Below the pieces are notes generated by a model. The model did not search any database. It had not been told where the DNA came from and saw only the letters and a program-made list of their open reading frames with translations. This document shows, one piece after another, positions 44,876 to 57,375 of a DNA stretch of 64,000 nucleotides. The position numbers were made by a program, and so were the translations under genes. Source of the stretch: Axinella damicornis (Eukaryota; Porifera; Demospongiae; Axinellida; Axinellidae); contig OZ007513.1 of the NCBI GenBank assembly GCA_963931865.1, positions 12,177,467 to 12,241,466 of the forward strand, written 5' to 3'. How positions within the stretch are numbered: the stretch's first letter is position 1; the number at the start of each line of letters is the position of its first letter.

Positions 44876-45082
44876 ATTGTATCCTGTATGCCGTGGTGTG
44901 TTGGAGGCCTGCAGACGCCCACAAGTAACCATAGCAACAGTCAACCGGTCTACATTTGCAATAATTGTTTGTCATGCAGACCTATTCCCATGTGTCAGGT
45001 GCATGGAGTGGCTAGCTAAGTCAGATTCAAATTTGCGAACAAAGTGAATATTGTGAACTGCACAACAAATCACCTCTATATA

Positions 45083-45136
45083 TAGCCTCGTTCCCAGGCC
45101 CCATCCATTTTCGGATGGGGCCTGGGAACGAGGCTA
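45083..45136. mobile_element. 54-bp foldback MITE, TAGCCTCGTTCCCAG family
   Basis: A perfect palindrome from TAGCCTCGTTCCCAGGCC to its complement around ATTTTCGGAT. The flanks share AATCACCTCT, but five extra bases (ATATA) separate the left copy from the element. Confidence 0.85.
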
Positions 45137-45260
45137 AATCACCTCTTTCTCAAGATGTTAGATTATGTCTTGTTCAATTGTTCTTCGTTCTTGTACGAGA
45201 TAAATTACACCACGTGCACTATAGTGGCTATACCATGTTTGCATGGTCCATATATGCACA

Positions 45261-47052
45261 TATAGTGCAACCAGGCATGTACTTCCAAAAATTAAAATTT
45301 TGCGTAACTTTTGATCCGAATGCTGTATACACTTCATTTTTTTACCATACTATAGCGCTCAAAATTCTCTATCCGTCGATATATTTTTTATGTCCACGAC
45401 TTGCTCAGAAGGCTAGTTTTGAGGATACCCGTCAATTTCGGTAGCTTATGACATCACAAATGAAAATTTTAACCGGTTGGTGACGTCATACCAAGACTGC
45501 CGCGTGTTTGCCGCGAAATAGTGCTTGTCTGGGTTTGCTGCTGTTTTCTGGCTCTGAAGCGATGCCACAGAAGACTGCGAGGAAGAGACAGCTGGATCTG
45601 AGCTTAGAGAAGGCAAGGGAGTGAAAAAGAAGGCGAGAATCTGCCAGTGGTACCGCCAGTGCGGCTGAAATCGAGGTGCGAAGTGAACGCAACGGTACCG
45701 ACGTGGAGCAAGATGAGCCCGTTGATTTGCTGGACTTCTAGCGATGACAGAGGATGCTGCAGACACTGATGATGAAGCTGTCGATCCCACGTTCGGTCTG
45801 GACTCAAGTATGAAGTCTGATGTCAATCATATTTAATATTGAGACTGGACAAAGTTTCTCTCGGTCTTTTCTTGTGTTTCTAGCTCACAAAGCAGCTTAA
45901 CTTAGGAGACACAATGGCTGCAGAGCTTGCTGCCATGATGATAGGGATGTCAGACAAGGCAGTGCATGACTAGAGTCTCAATTCTTTGAGAACGATAGTG
46001 AGATCGGCCAGAGAGCAAGTAAGGCAAGTACCGGCGATCTCGCATACTGCGAGCGAGTGAAGACCTCAACAACAAGGCCTCCAGATTCATTAGGGACAAT
46101 ACCACCAGTGTGAAGGGGCAGCCAAACCTGACGATACCTACGTTTTGGCAATGTCCTCCGTACGAGACACCTGGGCCTGGTTTCCCATAAAGATTTTGGG
46201 CAGTCACCCTAACTTCCAAAACGAGAAATCAAGAATTGAGTGGCTTTTAGTGGAGGACAAGGAACACATTGAGTACATGTTGCCAAAGTTTAACTGTGAA
46301 GTAAATCCCATCAAGCGGTATGGGCTCTGGAAAAGCGTTGTTCGAAGGCATACTGCAGATACGGAGTCAAGCCTCCGGGGGAACGTGATACACCCAGCTC
46401 TCGATTCGGTGACTCTAGAAAGTATGCATCCACACTTCAGGAAGGTTAGGCATTACATGTACGCCTATTTGGAAGGGGTACCTGGTGGATCAGACTTGGA
46501 GAAACTAGTTAAGAATTACAAGAAGATTACAAAATTACACAGACGAATTTCCGAACTTCAGCAATTTGTTTCCGTTTCAGTTCTTTTGTTCCTGTAGTTG
46601 CATTTGAAAATTTTCTCTGGTAGAAACCTTCCTTTATGTGTTTACCTTCTTGCCTGCAAGTTTGGAGTTCATTGCTATAGTAATAAAAAATGACATAGCT
46701 TTCAAAGTGATGACCCGAAAATCGGTTTTAAATGAATACAAAAAAATGAGAATGTTGTAACAAAAAAGTTCTCTGGTAGGATTGTTCCTTTCAATGAGAG
46801 CTTTCAATTGATACCCATTTTGTTAGTATTGGATGAAGCATGTAGAACTACTTAGCTGATACAGAAAAACTGCATTTTTGGACCTAATTAGTGTGACGTC
46901 ATCGTCACCATGGCAACGCCGCATATTAATATTGGTTTTGGGGGGTGGAGTAATGTGTCCAAGTTCAAAGCACATCTGACCTACATCCAGGAAGTTATGT
47001 CAAGATTTGTCCATTTCCACATTTTTGGAAGTACATGCCTGGTTGCACTATA
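45261..47052 (+). mobile_element. 1.8-kb decayed DNA transposon with 32-bp TIRs
   Basis: TATAGTGCAACCAGGCATGT begins the left end at 45261, and its exact complement ends at 47052; the match runs 32 bp. Inside is a frame at 46145-46597 (150 codons, + strand, containing RYGLWKSVVRRHTADTESS) that I do not recognise. Upstream of it are fragments broken by stops (a start near 45562 reads MPQKTARKRQLDLSLEKARE then stop). It lies between PINX1 and the kinase gene. Likely a dead copy of an autonomous element; the superfamily is unknown. Confidence 0.72.
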
Positions 47053-47231
47053 ATACCACAGTTGTGTGATAAGACTGACAACTTTCATGCAACAAACTCT
47101 ATTGTGTACAGCAAAACTAACGGAATACATCAGGTAAGATAGTGTTATCCATGCCAGCTACGGATGAGATTGTAAGTGGTTTATAGTTGAACTCTCTCAG
47201 GGGAGTTTGCATGAGACTGAATTTCTCATGG

Positions 47232-49424
47232 CTAGCCTGCCACCGCCTCCAGGGTTTGAGAAATAGTGAGAACCAGCTTGCGGAAGTGAGGCCTCTTTAA
47301 TGGTTCGTCCCTCCAGCAGTCCAGCATCATTTGATAGCTTTCGTAAATAAAAGAATATCAGAACGTACAGTTACATAATTAGAACTGTGAACAATGGGGA
47401 TCATGCAGAAAGTGAATAAGAATACATAGCTACCACTAGCCTCGTTCCAGTTGGGTATAATAAATATTAGGGTGCTTCAAAATGCAAGATGCAAAGTTGG
47501 GCACAAAAGTTCACTCATGAAGTGAAGTATGAAGAGGGGGGATTTACAGATAACCACAGCAAATCACCAAAGTAATCTTCGAACTCACATTTCATCTGAG
47601 CAGGCGGAATTCATTGGCTTGTAGAGCCTCTCACCATCGCGGAGGAGTTGAAGCAGAGCTACTGGACTGATTCCACTGTAGGGGATCTGACCACCAGTGA
47701 ACACCTCCCAGCACGTGATTCCAAATGACCACTAAATACAAGATGAAAATGCAGCGATGAAATACGTACCACAGCCACAAAAGAATTTGCGTTTCCTAGT
47801 AAGGAAATCACAATTGACATTCCAGCACTGAGATGCTACCAAATGATTCGAATGAGTAAAATTCTTACACATTTCCTGGAGAAACTTAGGAAAAATGCTC
47901 ATTCGGGTACATCTGTGATGTTTCATTTCATGTTCCAAGTTGGCTTACGTACTTAGGGACATTTCAGGAAACAGTTTTTTTCTTGCCATTAGCAGCACTT
48001 ACCACGTCACTCTTCTCATTGAATATCCCATCTGCAATGCTCTCCGGGGGCATCCACTTCACAGGGAGTTTCACTTTAGCGTCTTTCTTCTGCTGATAAT
48101 AACCTCTCGTGTAGATGTCCTCGGACAGACCAAAGTCTGACACTTTGATCACCCCACTAGCGTCCATCCTGCATGAACAATCAGGTAACTTAGATCATCC
48201 GCACTCTAAATTGTTATGCGATATCTGCAAGAGTTTCATACAGCACATCATTTATAGTCACAGGGTCCACCTTTTTGCTCACTATCGTGCGTATACAGCC
48301 AGCACCACTTCAAAGCAGACACCTCATAATGTACTACTATTATGAACACTCACATGCAGTTTCTGGCTGCAAGGTCTCTGTGCACTATTTTCTCCGCTGT
48401 TAAGAACTGCATCCCCTTGGAAATTTGCAAACACATGTCAAGTAGCTTTTTTTCAACACATGAGACCTGTAGGAGGGTATTCAACACATGAGACCTGTAG
48501 GAGGGTATTCAACACATGAGACCTGTAGGAGGGTATTCAACACATGAGACCTGTAGGAGGGTATTCAACACATGAGACCTGTAGGAGGGTATTTAACACA
48601 TGAGACCTGTAGGAGAGTATTTAATGATAATCACTGCCAACAGAGCTATACATCCGTACCCACTACATACCATGCTGCTGTCGGCGTCATCTTGGAGCAC
48701 TAGGTTTTTCCTCTCCTGTTTGAGGTAATTAAGCACACTGCCGTGGTCCATGTATGGCATCACTACTGCAGGACCACCACCCACATCCAGGCATACTCCG
48801 AGCAGGGACATGACGTTGGTGTGATGGAGAGTGTGCATTTTCACAATCTCCTCTGCCACGTTATCAATATCTCTTGGAGTGAAGAGACCTGTATAGTGTT
48901 GACAGAATATTCAAGATGGAGGACTGAATTGTGAATATGGACGTGTTCAGATACCTTTCAGAGTTTTTACGGCGACCACTTCTGTTGCACCATCTTCATT
49001 CATCTGCAAGTGAGCCTTGAACACAACTCCAAACTCTCCTGAAATGCCATGAATATACACGTCTATCAAACCTGGCTTGAGTGGTGTGTGTACTACAGAT
49101 TATGTCCTCAATGAACCTGAAGCTGTAGCAATCATGCAGTTAACACATCTACTTGATCAGCACTGTAAAGCACGACTATCACATATTGTTCAGAGGAAAT
49201 ATTATTGTGTTCACTCTTTGACCTTCTCCAATTTGGTCCTGCAGTTTCAATGCGTTGTTGGGAATGATCATCTGAGGCAGCATCCTGGTCAGCTGAATGG
49301 TCTGCCACTGGCTTGAACCGGCTAAAGAATGACATGTATATGGGAGTGTCTGGTGAATCACTATGACATAGTTCAATGTACTGAGAATGTGTGTGTCTAC
49401 TTGTAGGGCATAAGCTGAGATCAG
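47232..49424 (-). CDS. Kinase gene: juxtamembrane end and complete tyrosine kinase domain
   Basis: Exon about 49424-49223 ends [10 protein letters not shown]. The next exon continues EFGVVFKAH, completing the glycine loop, with VAVKTLK (ATP lysine). [20 protein letters not shown] supplies the alphaC glutamate. [17 protein letters not shown] is the hinge, HRDLAARNC the catalytic loop, [16 protein letters not shown] the DFG and twin activation tyrosines, and [11 protein letters not shown] the P+1 loop. [16 protein letters not shown] and [12 protein letters not shown] close the C-lobe. Every catalytic residue is present. The 5' edge of the juxtamembrane exon is uncertain, as two phase-compatible acceptors exist. 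The protein ends about 17 residues after the last conserved motif. Confidence 0.9.
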
Positions 49425-52400
49425 CTGCAATGACATGCATCTCCAGTACACAACGTGCAGCTGATACGATTTTCCTGTTAGCTATGCGAAATTTGTGTTG
49501 CATTATTAATTGCTAACTCAGAAATTATAAAGGGTTTGCATGTTGCAGTTGTCACCAACAATAACTGCATGCTCTGAACCTGTGACTGATGCAGCACGTC
49601 TGTATTACTGACCTCCAGCATAAGTTCCATTCATGATGACCATCTCGTCTTTCACTAACTTGACTGCTAACCTGCCGGACCCATAGATTCTGGAGGAACC
49701 TCTTTTCTTTCGTTTCAAGTACACAATAACAAGCACCGCTGTAATCAGCATCACTATACCAGCAGATGCTGGTATTGCAGTACCAAATGCTAATGTGTGA
49801 GGGTTGGTTTGGGCAGCTTGACTCAGTACTGGATGCCTGGTTGCAGTGCCAGATGAGGTTGCGGTGGCAGATGAGGTTGGAGTCACACCTAAATGGCTAG
49901 CTGAGGCAGTGAACAAAAGTGGATTCATGTCTGGAAGCCGAACATGAGACATGTCTGCAAGGCTGGTTGGTGCACTGGAAGAAACTGGAGTGGTGTCTGG
50001 AATGGCGGCTGTTGTGCCGGATGGAACAGCAGTCATTTCTGTATTGCTGGGCACGGAAGAATTAGTGATGGGGTGTGTACCTGTGAAGGAATTAGGGTTA
50101 GGGTTAGGGCTAGTGAGTTCCTTCTCTAAGTGAACTAGCTAATCCAAGTGGCTTGATTGACAAGCTTACTAATTTTCAATGGTGCCATGCAGACAGCCTT
50201 GTGGGCCCGGGCGACCTGTCTGTATTACGCAAATTACTGTCAGTGAGACCAAGCACTCAGAAGTGAGACCCATAATAGCACATGCAAACAGGAGGAACTG
50301 CGTATTAATTTAGGCCTGAGAAGTTACAGATGTTCTACATGATCCGTTTATTCTTGCAACAGAGCTTTGGCGTAGGATCCAACTCCTAGCTATGGCAGAG
50401 TGGAAATGAAGACATGACAGCATTTTCATCCTTTGATCCTAATATACTAGCTATACATTTCAATGGTGCCATGTAGGCAGGTTTGTTGGCCCAGGTGACC
50501 TATACATTTCAATGGTGCCATGTAGGCAGGTTTGTTGGCCCAGGTGACCTATACATTTCAATAACCCATGAAAGTAGATTATCGCAGAAAGAAAATGATG
50601 TCACTTACTCTCCACACATCGTACTCCAGCATCATCAAGATGTCCTCGACAGTTGTCGACGTCTCCAACTCCTGTGCTGGTATACCTGGGACAGTCGATC
50701 AGTCTTGCCTCCCTTGAAGTACAACGCAAGTCATCCAGGAAGATAGGACCAGTACCTTGACCAAAGTAGGCATTGCGGAAGAACGTAGCACCTGAAAAGA
50801 CAATCATACAAGCTTATGGTGTGCTTAACTTAGATGGTGTATTTTCTAACACAGCAATGCTTCTCATGCGTACCACTTGAAGAGTATCCCAGCTGTCTGC
50901 AGGCCACTTGTGCATCAAACCCTGACCAGAATCCATCACACACGGTTCCCCAGGTCTCATTCCAGCATATCTCCACACGACCCTCAAACACAGTACTTCC
51001 ATTGGCAAGTCTGATATCTCCATTCTGGCACACCGCTGGTGAGTACAATCAAAATAATTGTGCCTGAAACTGATAACAAGTGTATAAACAAAGCATGTTG
51101 GAACACACGCACATGCCAGAGGGGAAAAAAAAAATCAGGAAACGTCAAAGGGGGGGTCCATGACACTCTGGCTGGACTAACAGTTTGACTCTCCACATCT
51201 CTGGAAACACAAAGGCCTTATATAATGATTGCATATTTTCGACAGTTTGTTGCTTGTATCATATTTTATGTTAATGTTACCATTTGGGGTGCAATGGTGA
51301 CTGCAGTGACAATCAGAAATGAACTACAGGAGTGCACTTCAAGTTCCAATTATTTGCTCACACGTACATAGTGGTCCTGGGCAGCGAAGTCCTGCGTCCT
51401 CGCTGTGATCACAGTAGTGCACGCCAATCCCATTGTGAGGACAGTCCACAAGCCGCGTTTCACTGCTAGTGCAGCTCAGCTCATCAAGGAGGATCGGACC
51501 GGTACCCTGACCAAAAGGGGCCCTGGGAAGTGCTTGTGCACCTGTTGGAAAACCATTGTAAACTAATATTCAAGGTACACACTTTTGGTGTATTGAGTAT
51601 GGTGTATTCTGTATCAGAATTCTGTTGTGTAAGCATTGGTGCATGAACGTTAGTTGTCATCGTGATGTAATGTTATGTAATGTTGTGCATGCTCAGTTGC
51701 GCTCTGTACTGTATGCACGGTCTCTTTCTGAAGAAACGTTTGATACTGTCGCCATGCGGACACGAGACATAGTAATGAGATTGGTCAATGAACAGTCAAA
51801 CGGCCGAATGGACATGCAATATACTATAATGATGATTTACATACATGGTTCTGGTTAGCATGCAATGACAACATAGTGGTACCGTATTCATTAGCTTGTT
51901 AGCATCTTTGTGAACAGAATGGGTCATTTAGCGTACAATTGTCAGCCCTGTGATGGCAAGCTGTTCTTAATACTTGTAGCTACGGTTGCAGTCAAACTAT
52001 GAGTTTCAGAGAGGCCACTGAATATATCTGAGGAGTTGCAATAGACCAACATTGCAGCTGACATCATCATTTGAGGATACGGACAGGTACTCCAAAATGG
52101 CGGCTGTTTTCCAATTTCGGAGATAACAGCTTCTATAGTGATCTCAGCAAACGCAATGATCCACAAGCAGGCTTGTAGTAGGTGTTGAATCGGACGTAAT
52201 GCAATTGTTATGTAGGCTCATATGCAGTAGCGATCGAAACGTACCCTGCATCACTGGTAAGCATTCACATAGGTTTATTGTACACCAAGATGTTGGCACA
52301 AGAAATGCCATGGGAAAGTGATTCTTGTGGCTTGCTCTCAGCCAATACTGGCAGTCTTATGAACAGAGACCATCCTCATGCAAGCATAGCTACTTGAAAA

Positions 52401-55400
52401 TTCAGTCTTGTCACTGAAAGCCATAGTAAGCATCATACATTTCATGTTGCTATAATTTCTGTATTTTTAATTCCACCACGTAATTCTATTAGGTGGTGGT
52501 TATATTTAAATTGCAGGACTTTACCTGATGTGTTGTATCCCAGCTGTCTGCAGGCCACTACTGCATCATAATGAGACCAGGAATAATCACAGACAGTGCC
52601 CCAGCTCCCACTCTCGCAAATCTCAACACGCCCTTCGTAGATGGTTGTCCCACCAACCAGCCTGATGTCTCCGTTCCGGCAGTCTGAGAGCGCTACAGAG
52701 AGAGGATAAAGCAACAATTAGCTTTAGCTATGTCAATGAATGAGAACAAAAGGAGAAACAGATCGAGGAATAGGCTAAAGTCACTCTTGTATCTCTGATG
52801 ACCTAGTAGTCATCACAAATGTACGTACGTGGTGTTTCTGATGCATATATGCATGCACAATTTTTTTTCCTGGACCAATAGCGTATTTCCTCTTGAAGCT
52901 TAACCCTTTCACTGGTAAGAAACTTCATGCAGCACCTGAGTGTGTGCATAGCAATTTCCTTATTGTAATTAGCTGCCTCATTGATTCTACTCCAAATGGG
53001 ATGACATTCAACTGTGGCAAATGTGAAATTAGTAAACAAGGAAAGGTTGACCACTTCACTGGTTGTTATGATTAATAGTTAAAATAGTATGACACAGCTT
53101 GACCAAGTATCATAAACCTTCAGAGTGCATGGGAGTGGCACGTATAAGTAAAGTACCACCTGCACCAACAGCATGATATGCACATTAATTATTCTCACGT
53201 GAAGCTGTGGCAGCATAACTGTGGTTACACAGACGTATGTGATTATACAGCCCCGTCCATGCTGGCCTTTGATTTGTATGGCTGCTGTGTTACACTATTG
53301 TTTTAATTCTAAATCGTGAGTGATCTCGTCTTCTGGAGACGCTCTCTGATGACTACACATGTGTAACAAATTATGTTCTAAACTCAGACCATCATGCAGA
53401 GCACGGCTGGACAGTCGGAGTGAGTACTATGTACCTATACTTTGGCAGGTGACTCCAGCATCTTCAAAATGGAAGCAATCATGAACACCAAGTGCATTAG
53501 AGGTGCAGTCCACAAGTCGTGTTTCAGTCCCAGTACATCCCACCTGGTCCAGGAGGATGTCTCCAATTCCCTGGCCAAAGAAGGCCTGGGAATGAGCAAT
53601 TGCACCTGCAATTGACACAACACACAGTGATTGGTTGTGCAGCCGGGGAAGTAGAAAACTAAGTAGCTACTGAAATGATTCGTACTTCACTCTTGGTTGG
53701 GATGCAGCTGTGCTGATGGCTGATGGGAATGCAAGACAGCAGAAAGGTGCTAATTGAGTGATTGTATTCCTCACAGGCCTCGCCCCAATTTAAACTGCAT
53801 GCATGGGATGACAATGTCCATGTCATGTGCATGGGATGACAACGTCCTTGGTGGTGTACATCATGTGCATGGGATGACAATGTCCTTGGTGGTGTAGATC
53901 ACGTGTATGGGATGACAACGTCCTTGGTGGTGCAGATCACATGCATGGGATGACAACGTCCTTGGTGGTGTAGATCACATGCATGGGATGACAATGTCCT
54001 TGGTGGTGTAGATCACATGCATGAGATGACAACGTCCTTGGTGGTGTACATCACATGTAGCTAGCTATCGGCTCCGCAGGTTGTATGAACACAGAACATG
54101 CTGATGTTGTCTAATATCTAGATCACATGTGTACACAACAATCTTGGCCCCAAAGGTGGCAAGAACACGGAGCCTGCTCATGTTGACAAGTATCTAAGGA
54201 TAAAGAATGTTTGTAGGGAGACAGCTGAGTTCCTACAGTAGAAGGTGTACGTCTCAGAATAATTAGTACACACTAAACACTACCTGTTGGAGAGAATCCA
54301 AGCTGCCTGCACACTACATTAGCATCAGGAGTGTCCCATGCATCATCACACACAGTTCCCCACTGGTTGTTGTTGCAGATCTCAACTCGACCCTCGCTAG
54401 GGTTTGCTCCGCCCTGGAGTCTGATGTCTCCATTTGTACACTCCGTCACATCTGAACAGGATACAGTTAATATTTAATTGACCCTTTGCAGTGTGAACTG
54501 TGGTCCAACAGAAAGAGTTGTATCAGTAGGCTACTAAATACTTATTTTCAGATCAGCTAGATGCACAAAGAAATGTGCCTCTCCTAGTATTGAACCATCC
54601 AGAAATATGAATACAAGAGAGACACACATACTTTGACAGGTGACTCCAGCATCTTCAAAATGGAAGCAATCATGAACACCAAGTGCATTAGAGGAGCAGT
54701 CCACAAGTCGTGTTTCAGTCCCAGTACATCCCACCTGGTCCAGGAGGATGTCTCCAGTTCCCTGGCCAAAGTGGGCATGGGAACGAGCAATTGCACCTGC
54801 AAGTGATGTGATACAAGTTGACAAGATTGTGCAGTGAGATGGAAAAACTCTAGCTGGGGAAGTACAATTCTGGGATAATTCTGAGGTGGTTGATAGCTAT
54901 GTATTGCTGTGTCAATGACTGCATGCTGGGGTATCCAGGAAGGCATGCTGGGGTATCCAGGAAGGCATGCTGGGGTATCCAGGAAGGCATTCTGGGGTAT
55001 CCAGGAAAGCATGCAAACAAGTGTTAAACACTGTCCACTCGCAGTAAACCCAACACGACTGCAACCTGGTAGGCACAAACATCACGGGTTAGCAGCAGCT
55101 CGGTAGTTTAGCATGTAGATCCAAGAAACTGCATGCAATCTTTGCTCAGAGGGGTCGGGGTTGAAGGATTGCATATTATGGGCCATTGGCAAGTAATATC
55201 CCGTGCATGGAAGCAAACCTGTTGGAGAGAATCCAAGCTGCCTGCACGCTACACTGGCATCAGGAGTTCCCCAGAGATCATCACACACTGTGCCCCACTG
55301 GTTGCTGTGGCAGATCTCAACTCGACCCTCGCCAGGGTTCGTCCCATCCTGGAGTCTGATGTCTCCGTTTGTACATGCTGCCACACCTGAAATTGATAGG

Positions 55401-57337
55401 ATTTCTTTACTTTTCAAAGTATCCTGTAAGGTTCAGTCTCTAGAATATATAGCTACAAGCTAGCTGCTGTTGTGAAGGGTCATGTAATGTGTTGCTCCAA
55501 AAAGCCACCCCTCCTCAATCCCCAATTTAGTCTCAGAGCCCAAGTAGTAGTACAGGTCATTAAGACCCTCAAAATATTCAGAAGTACATACAATTCAACG
55601 TTAGATTTGGAGGTTACTTTGCGTGTAGGTCTGCACTCCACTGATTACCCTGGCATGACACCTGTATCTTCAGAGAGTGGATGCATGGGGAAACGCTCTT
55701 ACCACAGAATTTTGGTCATCTATCACGAGTGATATAGAAGAGTAGCTAGCTATGCATACAGGGAGGGAAGGGAGGACAGAGAGGAGGAGGGAGGAAAGGA
55801 GGAGCTATGTGCACAGGAGGGAGGGGAGGAGAGAGAGAGAAGGAGGGAGGGAAGGGAAGAGAGAGTGGAGGAGGGAGGGTAGGGAGGAGCTATGTGCACG
55901 GGAGGGAAGGGAGGACAGAGAGGAGGAGGGAGGAAAGGGAGGAGCTATGTGCATGGGAGGGAGGGGAGGAGAGAGAGGAGGAGGGAGGGAAGGGAGGAGC
56001 AATGCACACTGGGAGGGAAGGGAAGAGAGAGTGGAGGAGGGAGGGTAGGGAGGAGCTATGTACACAGGAGGGAAGGGAGGACAGAGAGGAGGAGGGAGGA
56101 AAGGGAGGAGCTATGTGCACGGGAGGGAGGGGAGGAGAGAGAGGAGGAGGGAGGGAAGGGAGGAGCTATGCACACTGGGAGGGAAGGGAGGAGCTATGCG
56201 CACTGGCTATTATCGACTCTTGAGCATGTGATATCTTGGCAGGGCAGGACATGAAGCTATATCTGATACATTCACTGCACAAAAGAGATCTAGTAACAAA
56301 ACTCTGTGAGTTCATGCAGGTGTTCTTAATTGGTCGATGTGTTCTACTTTTCAAACAACTGCATATGGTTGGAAAACTACTTGTTTGTCTTCAGAATCAT
56401 CTGGATCACATTGTTCATCTTTCCTGGATCTTATCGGTAATGATGCTTGGCATAATAAATCATATACCACAAACCATGCACGTACTCCCACATTAGCCTC
56501 GTTCCCAGGCCCCCATGCCCAGCTTTTGTTGCTTGCAGTACAAAGCTGGGTGTGGAGGCCTGGGAACGAGGCTAAGCTCCTACAGACTACAATATTGTGT
56601 ATCGGTTCATTGCTGTCCAAATGATCAAGCTATTTCTGTAGCTAGATGCAATTACTACATGTATAGCTAATACCGTATAGCGGGTAACAGAATGAAACAC
56701 ATCTGAACTCCACAACATAGGCTGGATGAGGGCTGGCTGGAGTTGTCACATTCTGTTATAACTAGAGAGTACATACATCATGTATAATGACGTCATTCAG
56801 TGATTTTCTGGACTGGCCATGGATCTGTGCATAGTTGGACTTGATTTCTACCCAGAGACGGACACCAGCATAGATCTTTGACAGGCTAGGGTAGCAACAG
56901 CTGCTACACATAGCAAAGTTCCATTTGAGGTGGTACAGGTATTTCAGAGAAGTGATGGAGCTTCTGAAGGCAGTCAACAGTACATGTACATAGCTAGTTT
57001 CTGTATTTTATACTCATCACAGAATCATCTTCAGAGTTCTCAGATGCACACGACATGCATAGCTTCACAACTTACGGCAGCATCCTGAACTGCAAGATTG
57101 GTACCCTTGCACAGCAAACCAACTGGGAAGAGTAACTTGTCCAGTAGCGGGTCACAAGCCGATAGTAGGAGCTGATTCTATGCAAGCAAAGAAAACCATA
57201 GCTTGATCGTAACTATTAACTGTACTTGTGCTACTCCATCTCAGATGACTTTCCTAATGTTCGATAAATAGATAGATAGATGGACGATCATTTGGTAGGT
57301 AGGTAGACAGATGTATCCATAGATAGATGATGTATCC

Positions 57338-57375
<38 letters not shown>

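Noticed and set aside
49132..49503. Frame containing [19 protein letters not shown] as a separate exon
   Set aside because: The overlapping frame ending [10 protein letters not shown] joins the glycine-loop exon exactly and is the real one.
55752..56254. Several frames rich in Arg/Glu/Gly or Ser/Pro/Leu
   Set aside because: They come from a purine-only minisatellite and appear in several frames at once.
56762..56963. Frame [15 protein letters not shown]... as a full exon of the kinase gene
   Set aside because: It matches the incoming phase 2 of exon 57171-57076, but read to its end it stops or leaves in phase 0, which does not fit SRCR1. A shorter version with a weak donor is possible, so it was not annotated.
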